This document shows, piece after piece, positions 13,892 through 21,576 of a DNA stretch of 23,073 nt (position 1 is the stretch's first letter; each line of letters opens with the position of its first letter). The stretch spans positions 1 through 23,073 of the forward strand of contig CALBNV010000035.1 of assembly GCA_937896895.1 (NCBI GenBank), read 5' to 3'. The notes beneath the pieces are model-generated. The model did not search any database, was not told the origin of the DNA, and saw only the letters and a list, made by a program, of their open reading frames with translations. Position numbers and translations under genes: made by a program. This DNA is from an uncultured Bacteroidales bacterium. GTDB lineage: Bacteria; Bacteroidota; Bacteroidia; Bacteroidales; F082.

Positions 13892-15072
13892 TAAACTCTG
13901 TCAAGTACCTGGTTCATTGCGTCTTCCATTATCTTTGTCGCCGTGCCCCAGTCGTAAACACGGCGCACGAAGTCGTAGCCGCGTTGCGCCATCTCGGCTG
14001 CCTTGTCTTGATTTTCAAGAAGGTAAATTATGTCGGCGGCGAGTTCGTCGGAGCGGTTACCCACCAAAAGGTCTTTGCCGTTGACGGCGTTGAGCGAGCC
14101 GTTGGCCAATGACGTTGTGATGCATGGCAGCTTCATCGACATCGCCTCGAGCAGTTTGTTCTGCAAGCCTGTGCCGATGCGCATCGGGGCGATGAACACG
14201 CGGCTCTGCTTGTAGGCGTCGCGCATGTCGTCGATCCAGCCGCTCACGATGATGTTCTCGTTGGCCGCCATCCTCACCCTGATGTCGGGCTTCGCGCCGG
14301 CGATGTACATCTTCACGTCGGGACGCTTCTCCCACACCTTCGGCATGATCTCGTTCGCGAGGTACTCGACGGCGTTGACATTCGGCGCGTACGACATGTT
14401 TCCGGTGAAGACGACATCGTATTTCTTCTCGCATTCGCACGGCCTGTAGTATTCATGGTCAACGCCATTGGGGACGATGAGGATCTTCTTCCTGTCGGGA
14501 TGGTCGATGTCGTTGCGGTCCTGTTCGCTGATGATTGTCTTTATGTCGAACTCGTCGAAGATCCTGCGTTCGTATTTCCTGAGCCTCTTGTATTCCATCA
14601 TGAAGAACGGGCGCGTGAACAATCCGGCGATGTCGGCGCGGCGTTTCATCCCCATAGAGAACACATCTTGATAGTCGATGGTTTTAGGCAGTTTCTCCTT
14701 ATGAAGGTAAGGGGCCACGCGCAGCAGCTGTCCGAAAAGCATGTCAGGTTTGTGCGACTCGATGAGCGAATGGATTTTCTTCTTTGCCTTGGTGCTGTAG
14801 AAATAGCCGCATTGCAGGGGCAGCCCAAGGAAGAACGACCTGATGATATTGAATGCCGCGACAGGTTTGGGCAGGTCGATGAAATTCACCGAGGCGCAAT
14901 ACGGCTGCATGGCATGGAACGCCGCCTGCTTGTCAACCTTCCTGTCGGTGTTCAAGGCGCACAGCACGATCTCGTTGTTCTTCGCAAGTTGCTTGATCTG
15001 GTTGTATGCCCTCAACTTGTCGCCTTTTTCTAACGGCCACGGAATCCTTGGCAAAAGTACAAATATCTTCAT
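13891..15072 (-). CDS. Glycosyltransferase, GT4-like
   Basis: A 393-residue GT-B fold glycosyltransferase. The N-terminus MKIFVLLPRIPWPLEKGDKLRAYN resembles the sugar transferases of exopolysaccharide clusters (the TIGR03087-type opening 'P.P...GDK.R.y'). The C-terminal domain has a second Rossmann start (DVVFTGNMSYAPN), WIDDMRDAYKQSRVFIAPMR and the donor-binding IGTGLQNKLLEAMSMKLPCI, where the Glu contacts the nucleotide sugar. Donor and acceptor cannot be told from sequence. It is the third gene of a minus-strand group with another glycosyltransferase and an LptF/G-type permease, 36 bases after its neighbour, which suggests surface polysaccharide or lipopolysaccharide work. A TACTTTTG motif near the start lies within the coding sequence and is not a promoter for this gene. 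A 14-bp tandem array starts at its stop codon. Confidence 0.85.
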   Translation of the reverse strand: MKIFVLLPRIPWPLEKGDKLRAYNQIKQLAKNNEIVLCALNTDRKVDKQAAFHAMQPYCASVNFIDLPKPVAAFNIIRSFFLGLPLQCGYFYSTKAKKKIHSLIESHKPDMLFGQLLRVAPYLHKEKLPKTIDYQDVFSMGMKRRADIAGLFTRPFFMMEYKRLRKYERRIFDEFDIKTIISEQDRNDIDHPDRKKILIVPNGVDHEYYRPCECEKKYDVVFTGNMSYAPNVNAVEYLANEIMPKVWEKRPDVKMYIAGAKPDIRVRMAANENIIVSGWIDDMRDAYKQSRVFIAPMRIGTGLQNKLLEAMSMKLPCITTSLANGSLNAVNGKDLLVGNRSDELAADIIYLLENQDKAAEMAQRGYDFVRRVYDWGTATKIMEDAMNQVLDRV

Positions 15073-15108
15073 TCTTTTCGTTTATCTTTTATGTAATATC
15101 CTTTGTCA

Positions 15109-16392
15109 TCAAATCTTTTCAGACGCATTGCGGCGTGTCTCTGCAACAGTCTCTTTTATCTCCACACTCTCCTCTTTCAACTCTGTTATCGTTCTTTTCG
15201 ATTTCAATTCATTGTAGAACAGCAGCAGTCTGTTGATAATCTTCCTGTTATCGTAAATCCCCTCGATAAGTTTCCGCGCGTTGCGGCCTATCTGTTCGGC
15301 TTCGTCAGGATGCTGATACATGCGGCAGAGCGCCTCGACCATCTGGGCTGAATTTTCAGCTATGATAACATCTTCGTATTCAGTATATTGAATGCCTTCA
15401 GCCCCGACGATGGTTGTGATGACAGGTTTTCCCAGCGCCATCGACTCAATGATTTTGATTCGCATTCCGCTTCCCGACAGCAACGGCACGACCGCCACAT
15501 CATGCTGTCTGACAAATTCTTTGGCGTCAGGCACCTCACCCACCACCACCACGTTTCTCTTCTTGGTCTTGAGGAGCCATTTGGGCATGTTTCTTCCGGC
15601 GAGGTACAGCTTCGCGTCGGGGATCCTCGCAAGCACGGTGTCCCACACATTATCGAGGAACCACCTGATGGCCTCGTTGTTAGGCATCCAGTTCATCGAA
15701 CCGATATGATAAAATGTCGGCGACGGCTTCACCGTTGAGTCGGCTTCGAACTTGTCGATGTCAACGCCGAAGGGCACATCGATGACGGGTGTCGCCGAGA
15801 TGCCGCGGAAGAAGGCGGCGTCGTGGTATGTTATGGCGGCGATGCCGTCAACCTTGTCGATGACGCTCAGCTCATAGTTCTTCAGCGTGCGAGCCAAGTG
15901 ATTGATATACCATCTCTTAAGGAAGAAACGCGTCTTCTTCGCTATCCTCTCCCAGATCTGATGTTCGATATTGTGTGCGCGGAGCACTATCGTCGCGTCG
16001 GAATGCTCACGGATGACATCGATATACGGCGCCATGTATATCATCTCGATCTGCACGACATCGAACCTCTCCCTGTCAAGTATTTTTGTCAGCTTCTCGG
16101 TGTAAGCCTGCGAGATGAAACGCTTGACGTGATACGACTCATTTGAAAACAGATTTTTGATGGCGCCGGCAACAGTAACCGCAAGGTTGATGTCGACGAA
16201 CTCGATGCGGGTGGCATCCCTGTATTCCTTCGGGATGCTGTTGATGTCAACATGATATTTCTCGCTGTTGAATGCGAGGACTTTCACTTTATTACCAGCC
16301 TCAATCAGTCCCGTGACGATGCTGTTCATTGCCATCGGGCCGCCTTCGCTTGGCGGGAACGGGGACTTGTTGCAGAGCACTAATATATTCAT
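15109..16392 (-). CDS. Glycosyltransferase family 4 protein
   Basis: A 427-residue GT-B glycosyltransferase. The acceptor-domain start MNILVLCNKSPFPPSEGGPMAMNS has the Gly-rich turn, followed by a long helical N-domain. The nucleotide-sugar domain shows FYHIGSMNWMPNNEA, AKLYLAGRNMPKWL, VVVVGEVPDAKEFV and the donor-site LLSGSGMRIKIIESMALGKPV, where the last Glu is the conserved GT4 acid. The final ~30 residues (from about 398) form a highly charged Lys/Glu/Thr tail not expected in the fold. It is encoded by purine-rich sequence like the intergenic repeats of this window, so the reading frame may have run into a former post-stop repeat. It sits ten bases downstream of the permease gene and is probably co-transcribed with it. 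Substrates are unknown. Confidence 0.87.
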   Translation of the reverse strand: MNILVLCNKSPFPPSEGGPMAMNSIVTGLIEAGNKVKVLAFNSEKYHVDINSIPKEYRDATRIEFVDINLAVTVAGAIKNLFSNESYHVKRFISQAYTEKLTKILDRERFDVVQIEMIYMAPYIDVIREHSDATIVLRAHNIEHQIWERIAKKTRFFLKRWYINHLARTLKNYELSVIDKVDGIAAITYHDAAFFRGISATPVIDVPFGVDIDKFEADSTVKPSPTFYHIGSMNWMPNNEAIRWFLDNVWDTVLARIPDAKLYLAGRNMPKWLLKTKKRNVVVVGEVPDAKEFVRQHDVAVVPLLSGSGMRIKIIESMALGKPVITTIVGAEGIQYTEYEDVIIAENSAQMVEALCRMYQHPDEAEQIGRNARKLIEGIYDNRKIINRLLLFYNELKSKRTITELKEESVEIKETVAETRRNASEKI

Positions 16393-16402
16393 CTCTAAAG
16401 TG

Positions 16403-17878
16403 TTAGTGGTTTACAATCGTGCTATTGGTCTTGGCTTTCCTTGAGAAGAACTTCTTCCACGACTCCATGTCGAGCAATGCGGAGTCGGTGGTTGCCTTGA
16501 ATGTCAGGAAGAACCCTATTGGGAAAAGCACTATCGAAGACAGCCATGCGCCGAGGAACACCGGCATGTCGCCCGTTTCGGCGACACGTTGCGAGGTGAT
16601 TGTGATGACGTAGTATATCACGAAGAACACGACGCTGACGACGACGGGCATTCCCAGTCCGCCTTTGCGGATGATGGCGCCGAGCGGCGCCCCGATGAAG
16701 AAAAACAGCAGACACGCCACGCTGAGCGTGAATTTCTCATGCAAGACACGCTCGTGCTTCCTTATGTTAATGCTTTTTCTGGTGAGGTCTTTCGCGCTGT
16801 ACGCCACGTTATCCCTCGAATTTTTCGCCGAGCTGACAGCCATCTCTATCACGGTGCCGCGCTCATGGTCTTTGAAGTTGCTCAGCAAAGGCCAGTTGAA
16901 AACCGCCATGGTGTCGGCGGTCAGGGTGTCGTTCCGCTTCTTCAGCGCCTTCTTGTCAATACGCTCAAACGACTCCACCGGTGATGTCAGGTTGCGGTAT
17001 CTGTTGTAGGTGTTGTTGGCGAAGGCCTCCATGTCGTTGGCAAACATCTTGTTCAACGAGTCGATGGAGTAATTCAACTGCTTGATGTTCATCATGTCCT
17101 GATGCGACTTGAACGCATCCTCGTCGGTGTGGCCAAGGTCGAACTGCGACATGTCGAATGTGAAGAGCTGCCTCTTGAACGACATCTTCTGGAACGGGCG
17201 GCGGTCGCGGTAGTCCTTGTCTTCAATGACTTCGCTGTAGTTATAGCCGTCATAAAGTGTGAATATCATGTCGCGTTGGCTCATGCTCATCGCCATGTAG
17301 CCGGAGTCGGCGACAGTCACCATCGTATTGCCTTTGTTGTCGGTATGGTCGTAAATCATGACATCGTACAGCGTCTTGCCGTCGTCGCCTTTCTTCCCGA
17401 CACGTATCACGTATTTGTCGATGCCGCGGTAGAACACGCCTTCAGGGATCTCCAGGGTCATCTTCTTGTGCGAGACATCATAAAGCAGCGACGACATCTT
17501 CAGCCGTGCCACGGGCAGCACGTTGTTTGAGAAAAGAAACGCCATGAAGCTCATCACAATGGAGAAAAACAGCAACGGACGCATCACCTTCCACACTGAG
17601 ATGCCGCTTGCCTTCATCGCCACAAGCTCGTAGTATTCGCCCATGTTGCCGAAGCACATCAGCGAGGAAAGAAGGATGGCAAGAGGCAACGCCATCGGCA
17701 CAAACGTCACCGAAGTATAGAACAACAGTTTCGCCATTACACTGATTTCCAATCCTTTGCCGATAAAATCCTCAATCCATTGCCAGAGGAATTGCATAAG
17801 CAAAATGAAAATCGCGATGACAAACGTGAATATGAACGTGCCAATATATTGCTTGATTATGTATTTGTACAGTCTCAT
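16403..17878 (-). CDS. LptF/LptG family permease (YjgP/YjgQ)
   Basis: A 491-residue inner-membrane protein of the LptF/LptG family, subunits of the LptB2FG transporter that extracts lipopolysaccharide from the inner membrane. The N-terminus MRLYKYIIKQYIGTFIFTF is characteristic, followed by the conserved membrane block VPMALPLAILLSSLMCFG and YYELVAMKASGIS, the coupling-helix region that contacts the ATPase. The periplasmic beta-jellyroll domain spans roughly 140-370, with the insert longer than in E. coli LptF (~366 residues), as is usual in Bacteroidota. Three C-terminal helices follow (VACLLFFFIGAPLGAIIRKGG onward). Whether it is functionally LptF or LptG is not clear, so no symbol is given. 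It is the first gene of the minus-strand group with two glycosyltransferases, with a promoter at 17896-17903. Confidence 0.9.
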   Translation of the reverse strand: MRLYKYIIKQYIGTFIFTFVIAIFILLMQFLWQWIEDFIGKGLEISVMAKLLFYTSVTFVPMALPLAILLSSLMCFGNMGEYYELVAMKASGISVWKVMRPLLFFSIVMSFMAFLFSNNVLPVARLKMSSLLYDVSHKKMTLEIPEGVFYRGIDKYVIRVGKKGDDGKTLYDVMIYDHTDNKGNTMVTVADSGYMAMSMSQRDMIFTLYDGYNYSEVIEDKDYRDRRPFQKMSFKRQLFTFDMSQFDLGHTDEDAFKSHQDMMNIKQLNYSIDSLNKMFANDMEAFANNTYNRYRNLTSPVESFERIDKKALKKRNDTLTADTMAVFNWPLLSNFKDHERGTVIEMAVSSAKNSRDNVAYSAKDLTRKSINIRKHERVLHEKFTLSVACLLFFFIGAPLGAIIRKGGLGMPVVVSVVFFVIYYVITITSQRVAETGDMPVFLGAWLSSIVLFPIGFFLTFKATTDSALLDMESWKKFFSRKAKTNSTIVNH

Positions 17879-17895
17879 CTCCGAAAATGAAGTTG

Positions 17896-17903
17896 CAAAT
17901 ATA
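17896..17903 (-). promoter_or_regulatory. Promoter -7 element of the permease-glycosyltransferase operon
   Basis: On the minus strand this is TATATTTG, matching TAnnTTTG, 17 bases before the ATG at 17878. A TTTG box on the same strand lies in the palindrome at 17928-17931, spaced 24 bases, slightly longer than the usual 19-21. Confidence 0.55.
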
Positions 17904-17924
17904 ACGCTTTTATCTTTACGTAAT

Positions 17925-17972
17925 TGTCAAAACCGAAAAAAAGATTTACCGGAAATCTTTCGGTTTTTGACA
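17925..17972. promoter_or_regulatory. 48-bp imperfect palindrome between divergent promoters
   Basis: The left arm TGTCAAAACCGA (17925-17936) is mirrored by TCGGTTTTTGACA (17960-17972), with one extra T. An inner stem AAGATTT (17941-17947) pairs with AAATCTT (17953-17959) around ACCGG. It sits between the promoters of the permease operon and the PAS gene, and each arm supplies a TTTG-like -33 box 24 bases from the respective -7 element. It is upstream of both predicted start sites, so it fits an operator for a dimeric regulator better than a terminator. Confidence 0.6.
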
Positions 17973-17993
17973 TCTGCATTTTGACTAAAATCG

Positions 17994-18001
17994 TATTTTT
18001 G
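17994..18001 (+). promoter_or_regulatory. Promoter -7 element of the PAS gene
   Basis: TATTTTTG followed by CA matches the consensus, 23 bases before the ATG at 18025. A possible -33 TTTG (17966-17969) lies in the right arm of the palindrome. Confidence 0.6.
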
Positions 18002-18024
18002 CAAAAATTTAAAACGTTAAAAAC

Positions 18025-18345
18025 ATGAATTTCGACTATTACAAATCAATAAACGTCAGCATCACGATATGCGATACTGAAGGAATCGTTGTCTATCAGA
18101 ATGATAAGTCACTCGCCACTTTCGGCGACAAGGTCGGGCAGAGCATGATGCCGTGCCATCAGCAGCGGTCGCAGGAGATAATCCATCACCTCTTGGACGA
18201 TGCCGCCACAAACGTCTATACCATTGACAAAAAAGGTGTCAAGAAGATGATTTACCAGACTCCGTGGTTTGAGGACGGTGTCGTGAAAGGTCTCATTGAG
18301 TTCTCGATGGTCCTGCCGGAGAAGATGCCACACTATGTGAGGTGA
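18025..18345 (+). CDS. Stand-alone PAS domain protein
   Basis: A 106-residue single-domain protein with a PAS-fold pattern: the opening strand NVSITICDTEGIVVYQND, a helix with GDKVGQSMMPCHQQRSQEII, and closing strands TNVYTIDKKGVKKMIYQTPWFEDG and GLIEFSMVLPE. The 'G..V..CH..RS...I..LL' segment resembles the PAS part of DUF438-type and related sensor proteins. There is no output domain, transmembrane helix or signal peptide, so it probably acts as a cytoplasmic sensor module for a partner. The ligand is unknown; Cys44-His45 could matter for metal, heme or redox sensing, which is speculation. It is monocistronic, divergent from the permease operon across a palindrome, and convergent with ackA. 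Confidence 0.8.
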   Translation: MNFDYYKSINVSITICDTEGIVVYQNDKSLATFGDKVGQSMMPCHQQRSQEIIHHLLDDAATNVYTIDKKGVKKMIYQTPWFEDGVVKGLIEFSMVLPEKMPHYVR

Positions 18346-18479
18346 TTGGTTGAGAGAGGAGAGTTGAGAGAGGAGAGTTAAAAGAGGAAAGTTAAAAGAG
18401 GAGAGAACGGAGCGATGCCGGTGATTTCAGAAACAAGCCGACATCGCTCTGCGCTCTCTTATCTTTACTCTCTACTCTC
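18346..18479. repeat. Purine-rich and mirrored pyrimidine-rich repeats between convergent genes
   Basis: After the PAS stop the plus strand is purine-rich with repeated GAGAGGAGAGTT and GAGGAAAGTTAAAA units (about 18352-18406). Before the ackA stop it is pyrimidine-rich (CTCTCTTATCTTTACTCTCT, about 18450-18480), so it is purine-rich on the ackA coding strand. The two halves can partly pair around the core hairpin at 18410-18449. Confidence 0.8.
18410..18449. terminator. Probable bidirectional terminator between PAS gene and ackA
   Basis: GAGCGATGCCGG (18410-18421) pairs with CCGACATCGCTC (18438-18449) at 11 of 12 positions across a 16-base loop, midway between two convergent genes. Flanking GAGAG/CTCTC tracts extend the stem imperfectly. 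Confidence 0.65.
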
Positions 18480-19682
18480 TTATCTCTTAACTAAATCAAA
18501 GGTGTCCTTGGCTATCATGTATTCCTCGTCCGTAGGATACACCACGACCTTCACCTTCGAGTCGGGTGTGGAGATGACGGCTGCGTCGCCCATGATGGTC
18601 TGGTTGAGAGCCTTGTCGTATTTTATCCCGAGGAACTCCATGTTGTCGAGGATGGCCTCGCGCATGAACCATGCGTTCTCGCCGATGCCGCCTGTCATCA
18701 CGAGGACGTCCATGCCGTTCATGATGGCCGCGTACGCGCCGATGTATTTCTTGACGCGGTGCGAGAACATGTTGAACGCGTAGGTGCAGCGTTCGTCGCC
18801 GGCGTCGCGTCCAGCGCGGACGTCACGCATGTCCTGCGAGTTGCCGGTGATGCCGATGAGGCCCGACTTCTTGTTCACCAACGTATTCATCTCCTTTGTG
18901 TTATAGCCGGTCTTGTCCATGATGTACATGAATGCGCCGAGGTCGAGGTCGCCGGTGCGGCTGCCCATCACGAGGCCTTCGACGGGTGTGAAGCCCATTG
19001 ATGTCTCCACCGACTTGGCGTTTTCGACTGCCGCTATTGAGGCGCCGCTGCCGAGGTGGCAGGTGACGATCTTGCAGTTGTTCCAGTCCATGCCGACGAA
19101 CGCGGCGGCTTTCTCGGCGACGAACTTATGGCTGGTGCCGTGGAATCCGTAGCGGCGGACGCGGTATTTCTCGTAGTATTCAAACGGCACCGCGTAGAGG
19201 TAGGCCTCCGGCGGCATTGTGGCGTGGAATGAGGTGTCGAACACCGCCGCCATCGGGATGCCGGGAAGCACCTCCTGCATCGCCGCGATGCCCTGCAAAC
19301 TGCCCGGGTTGTGCAACGGGGCGAGGTCGCAGAGGTCTTTGATGCCCTGGATGACTTCATCGTTGATGCGGACGCTCTTGGTGAACTTCTCGCCGCCGTG
19401 AGCCACGCGGTGACCGACAGCGTTGATCTCGTCCAACGACTTGATAACGCCGTATTCGGCGTTGGTCAATGCCGCAAGCACGATCTTGATGCCTTCCGTG
19501 TGGTTCGGGATAGGAAGCTGTTCGTAGTGTTTCTGGCCGTTCCACTTGTGAGTGAACTCGCCCATCTCGAGGCCGATGCGTTCGAGAAGGCCTTTCGCCA
19601 ATACTGAGTGATTCTTTTCGTCCATCTCAATCAACTGGTATTTGATTGACGATGAACCGCAGTTTAAAACTAATATCTTCAT
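18480..19682 (-). CDS. ackA: Acetate kinase
   Basis: A 400-residue acetate kinase of the ASKHA superfamily that makes ATP and acetate from acetyl phosphate and ADP. Signatures: MKILVLNCGSSSIKYQL at the N-terminus (phosphate-1 loop with the conserved Asn7), AVGHRVAHGG, VFDTSFHATMP, RRYGFHGTSHKFV and the second phosphate loop KIVTCHLGSGAS, MGFTPVEGLVMGSRTGDLD, and the adenosine motif VLVMTGGIGENA. All expected motifs are intact and the length is exactly typical. It is 11 bases downstream of pta and co-transcribed with it, which completes the acetyl-CoA to acetate route of fermentation. The stop codon lies at the edge of purine-rich simple sequence. Cytoplasmic. Confidence 0.97.
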   Translation of the reverse strand: MKILVLNCGSSSIKYQLIEMDEKNHSVLAKGLLERIGLEMGEFTHKWNGQKHYEQLPIPNHTEGIKIVLAALTNAEYGVIKSLDEINAVGHRVAHGGEKFTKSVRINDEVIQGIKDLCDLAPLHNPGSLQGIAAMQEVLPGIPMAAVFDTSFHATMPPEAYLYAVPFEYYEKYRVRRYGFHGTSHKFVAEKAAAFVGMDWNNCKIVTCHLGSGASIAAVENAKSVETSMGFTPVEGLVMGSRTGDLDLGAFMYIMDKTGYNTKEMNTLVNKKSGLIGITGNSQDMRDVRAGRDAGDERCTYAFNMFSHRVKKYIGAYAAIMNGMDVLVMTGGIGENAWFMREAILDNMEFLGIKYDKALNQTIMGDAAVISTPDSKVKVVVYPTDEEYMIAKDTFDLVKR

Positions 19683-19693
19683 GTTATGATAAA

Positions 19694-20704
19694 TTATTGT
19701 TTCTGAGCTATTGCCTGATTACATGTTATTGCGACGAGCTTATATACGTCGTCTATTGAGCAGCCGCGGCTGAGGTCGTTGCACGGCTTCGCGAGTCCTT
19801 GGAGGACAGGTCCCACGGCTTCGGCGCCGGCGAGACGCTGCACGAGTTTATAGGCGATGTTACCGACTTCGAGGCACGGGAACACGAGGGTGTTGGCCTT
19901 GCCTGCGACCTTGCTGCCCGGGGCCTTGCTTGAGCCGACAGACGGCACGATGGCGGCGTCGGCTTGCAGCTCTCCGTCGAGGAGAAGGTCGGGACGGCGT
20001 TCCTGCGCGATGTTGGTGGCCTCTATGACTTTGTCAACGACTTCATGTTTCGCGGAGCCTTTTGTCGAGAAGCTGAGTATCGCCACTGCCGGGTCGATCT
20101 TGGCGATGTTCTTCGCGGTGTCGGCGGTGCAGATGGCTATCTCGGCGAGCTGTTCGGCTGTCGGCATCGGTGTGACGGCGCAGTCGGCGAACACCATCTT
20201 CCCGTCGGTGCCGTAAGGGCAGCCTTCCGGAAGGAACATGATGAACGCGCCGGAGACGCATGTCACGCCTGGGACGGTCTTGATGATCTGGAGGGCAGGG
20301 CGGAGCATGTCGCCCGTGGTGCTGCGTGCGCCGCTGACGAGGCCGTCGGCCTCACCCGCCTTGACGAGCAGGATGCCGAGGTACATGAAGTTCTCGGCGA
20401 GACCTTCCGCCTGTTCCATCGTCATGCCTTTGTTCTTGCGAATCTCGTAGAGCATCTCCGCGTATTTCTGTCTGTCGGGGTTGTTCTTCGGGTCGATGAT
20501 GCGTGCCTTGCCGATGTTCTTCAGCCCGAACTCCGCCGTCATGTCGGCGATCTTCTGTGCCGGCCCGATGAGTATCACGTCGGCGATGCCGTCGGCGATG
20601 ATGCGGTCGGCGGCCTTCAATGTTCTTGGTTCGTCGCCTTCAGGGAGGACGATGCGCTGTTTTTTAGCCTGCGCGTTGGCTATAATCTGTTCGATAAGTC
20701 CCAT
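19694..20704 (-). CDS. pta: Phosphate acetyltransferase
   Basis: A 336-residue phosphotransacetylase that converts acetyl-CoA and phosphate to acetyl phosphate and CoA. It is the short, catalytic-domain-only form. Visible motifs: IVLPEGDEPRTLKAADRI near the N-terminus, GEADGLVSGARSTTGD (the signature loop), FADCAVTPMPTAEQLAEIA, AILSFSTKGSAKH and PDLLLDGELQADAAI, and ANTLVFPCLEVGNIAYKL near the C-terminus. An upstream in-frame ATG at 20749 would cross the -7 promoter element at 20739-20746, so the start at 20704 (MGLIEQI) is used. It is first in the pta-ackA operon, whose shared work is substrate-level ATP formation. Confidence 0.96.
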   Translation of the reverse strand: MGLIEQIIANAQAKKQRIVLPEGDEPRTLKAADRIIADGIADVILIGPAQKIADMTAEFGLKNIGKARIIDPKNNPDRQKYAEMLYEIRKNKGMTMEQAEGLAENFMYLGILLVKAGEADGLVSGARSTTGDMLRPALQIIKTVPGVTCVSGAFIMFLPEGCPYGTDGKMVFADCAVTPMPTAEQLAEIAICTADTAKNIAKIDPAVAILSFSTKGSAKHEVVDKVIEATNIAQERRPDLLLDGELQADAAIVPSVGSSKAPGSKVAGKANTLVFPCLEVGNIAYKLVQRLAGAEAVGPVLQGLAKPCNDLSRGCSIDDVYKLVAITCNQAIAQKQ

Positions 20705-20738
20705 ATTGTAAAAATTTAAGTGTCGTTTTTTTATTTTG

Positions 20739-20746
20739 CAAAAATA
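20739..20746 (-). promoter_or_regulatory. Promoter -7 element of pta-ackA
   Basis: On the minus strand this reads TATTTTTG followed by CA, 34 bases before the pta ATG at 20704. It marks the upstream in-frame ATG at 20749 as untranslated. Confidence 0.6.
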
Positions 20747-20779
20747 CAAATCTTATCCGAATAATAAAAAATTTTTCGA

Positions 20780-20787
20780 TATTTTTG
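20780..20787 (+). promoter_or_regulatory. Promoter -7 element of the DUF4271-hemD-rnpA-yidD operon
   Basis: TATTTTTG followed by CA lies 22 bases before the ATG at 20810. It is divergent from the pta promoter; the two -7 elements are about 33 bases apart in an AT-rich region. Confidence 0.6.
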
Positions 20788-20809
20788 CAAACTGAAATCA
20801 GAGAATAAA

Positions 20810-21550
20810 ATGACAAACGACGCCATTGGTTTTCAGCTTGTTACGGAGAACATCGCAAGCACGCTCGACGAGAAAGTCAGGTTTGCCGATGGTGCGTTGG
20901 CGTCGTACAACTTCATTGTGATATTATCGGCGATGGCAGTTATGGTGTTGTGCAAGCAGTTTGCGCCAGGCCGCCTCGGTGTCATCATCTCGGCGTTTTA
21001 CCACAGATCCGACACCGACAAGATGACGCGCGAATGGAACTCGCCCACCAGCCTCACGGGTTTCTTGATGACGGCGTCATATATCGCTCTGCTCGCTTTG
21101 TTCATCCAAAAGTCGGTGCTCGTCTTCAACGGCGACGCGCTCCTCTACGGCGGCACAGATTTCTTTCTCAAGGTCTGTCTGTTCGTGAGTGCGTTCGTGT
21201 CAGTCAGATACCTCTTTATTAATGTCAACGGATGGGTTTTCAGCACACAGCCGGCATCGCAGCATCACGCAACCATCCATATATCCATGATGACATCGGT
21301 GAATTTCGTGCTCATGGCACTTGTGCTTATCTTAACATTCTATCAATCAAAGTTTTGCGTTATTCTCGGTATCATTATAATGGCTGTCATTTACATTTAC
21401 AGAATCGGGAAAACTTTTGTTGATCTCCAATATTTAATAAAAAATGAAACATTGAAGATTTTTTTGTATCTTTGCACCCTCGAAATTATACCGATTTTGG
21501 TTGCCTTCACGATGGCGTTCCGGTTGGTTGCAACTAATTCTGTATTATAG
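20810..21550 (+). CDS. DUF4271 integral membrane protein
   Basis: A 246-residue polytopic membrane protein of the Bacteroidota-specific DUF4271 family. About six hydrophobic segments are visible: around residues 35-48 (FIVILSAMAVMVLC), 84-100, 118-135, 160-178, 183-197 and 218-240. The conserved features are the REWNSP segment after the first helix, the LFINVNGWVF stretch, and the near-terminal YLCTLEIIPI. No enzymatic motif is seen. Membership is supported by context: this family regularly precedes the uroporphyrinogen-III synthase gene in Bacteroidales, as here, 26 bases upstream of hemD. Its function is unknown. A second -7 promoter element for hemD is embedded in its 3' end. Confidence 0.85.
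   Translation: MTNDAIGFQLVTENIASTLDEKVRFADGALASYNFIVILSAMAVMVLCKQFAPGRLGVIISAFYHRSDTDKMTREWNSPTSLTGFLMTASYIALLALFIQKSVLVFNGDALLYGGTDFFLKVCLFVSAFVSVRYLFINVNGWVFSTQPASQHHATIHISMMTSVNFVLMALVLILTFYQSKFCVILGIIIMAVIYIYRIGKTFVDLQYLIKNETLKIFLYLCTLEIIPILVAFTMAFRLVATNSVL
21467..21474 (+). promoter_or_regulatory. Internal promoter -7 element ahead of hemD
   Basis: TATCTTTG followed by CACCCTC, a very typical Bacteroidota promoter string, lies in the last 85 bases of the DUF4271 gene and about 100 bases before the hemD ATG. It could give hemD-rnpA-yidD transcription independent of the first gene. The string also encodes YLCTL, so chance is possible. Confidence 0.45.
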
Positions 21551-21576
21551 AGTTAACAATAAATTCCTTTTCAAAA

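Noticed and set aside
15052..15059. TACTTTTG on the minus strand as a promoter for the glycosyltransferase at 13891
   Set aside because: It lies inside that gene, encoding part of its conserved N-terminus (VLLPR), not upstream of the start.
19964..20719. A 251-residue plus-strand frame opposite pta
   Set aside because: Antisense shadow of an intact, conserved phosphate acetyltransferase.
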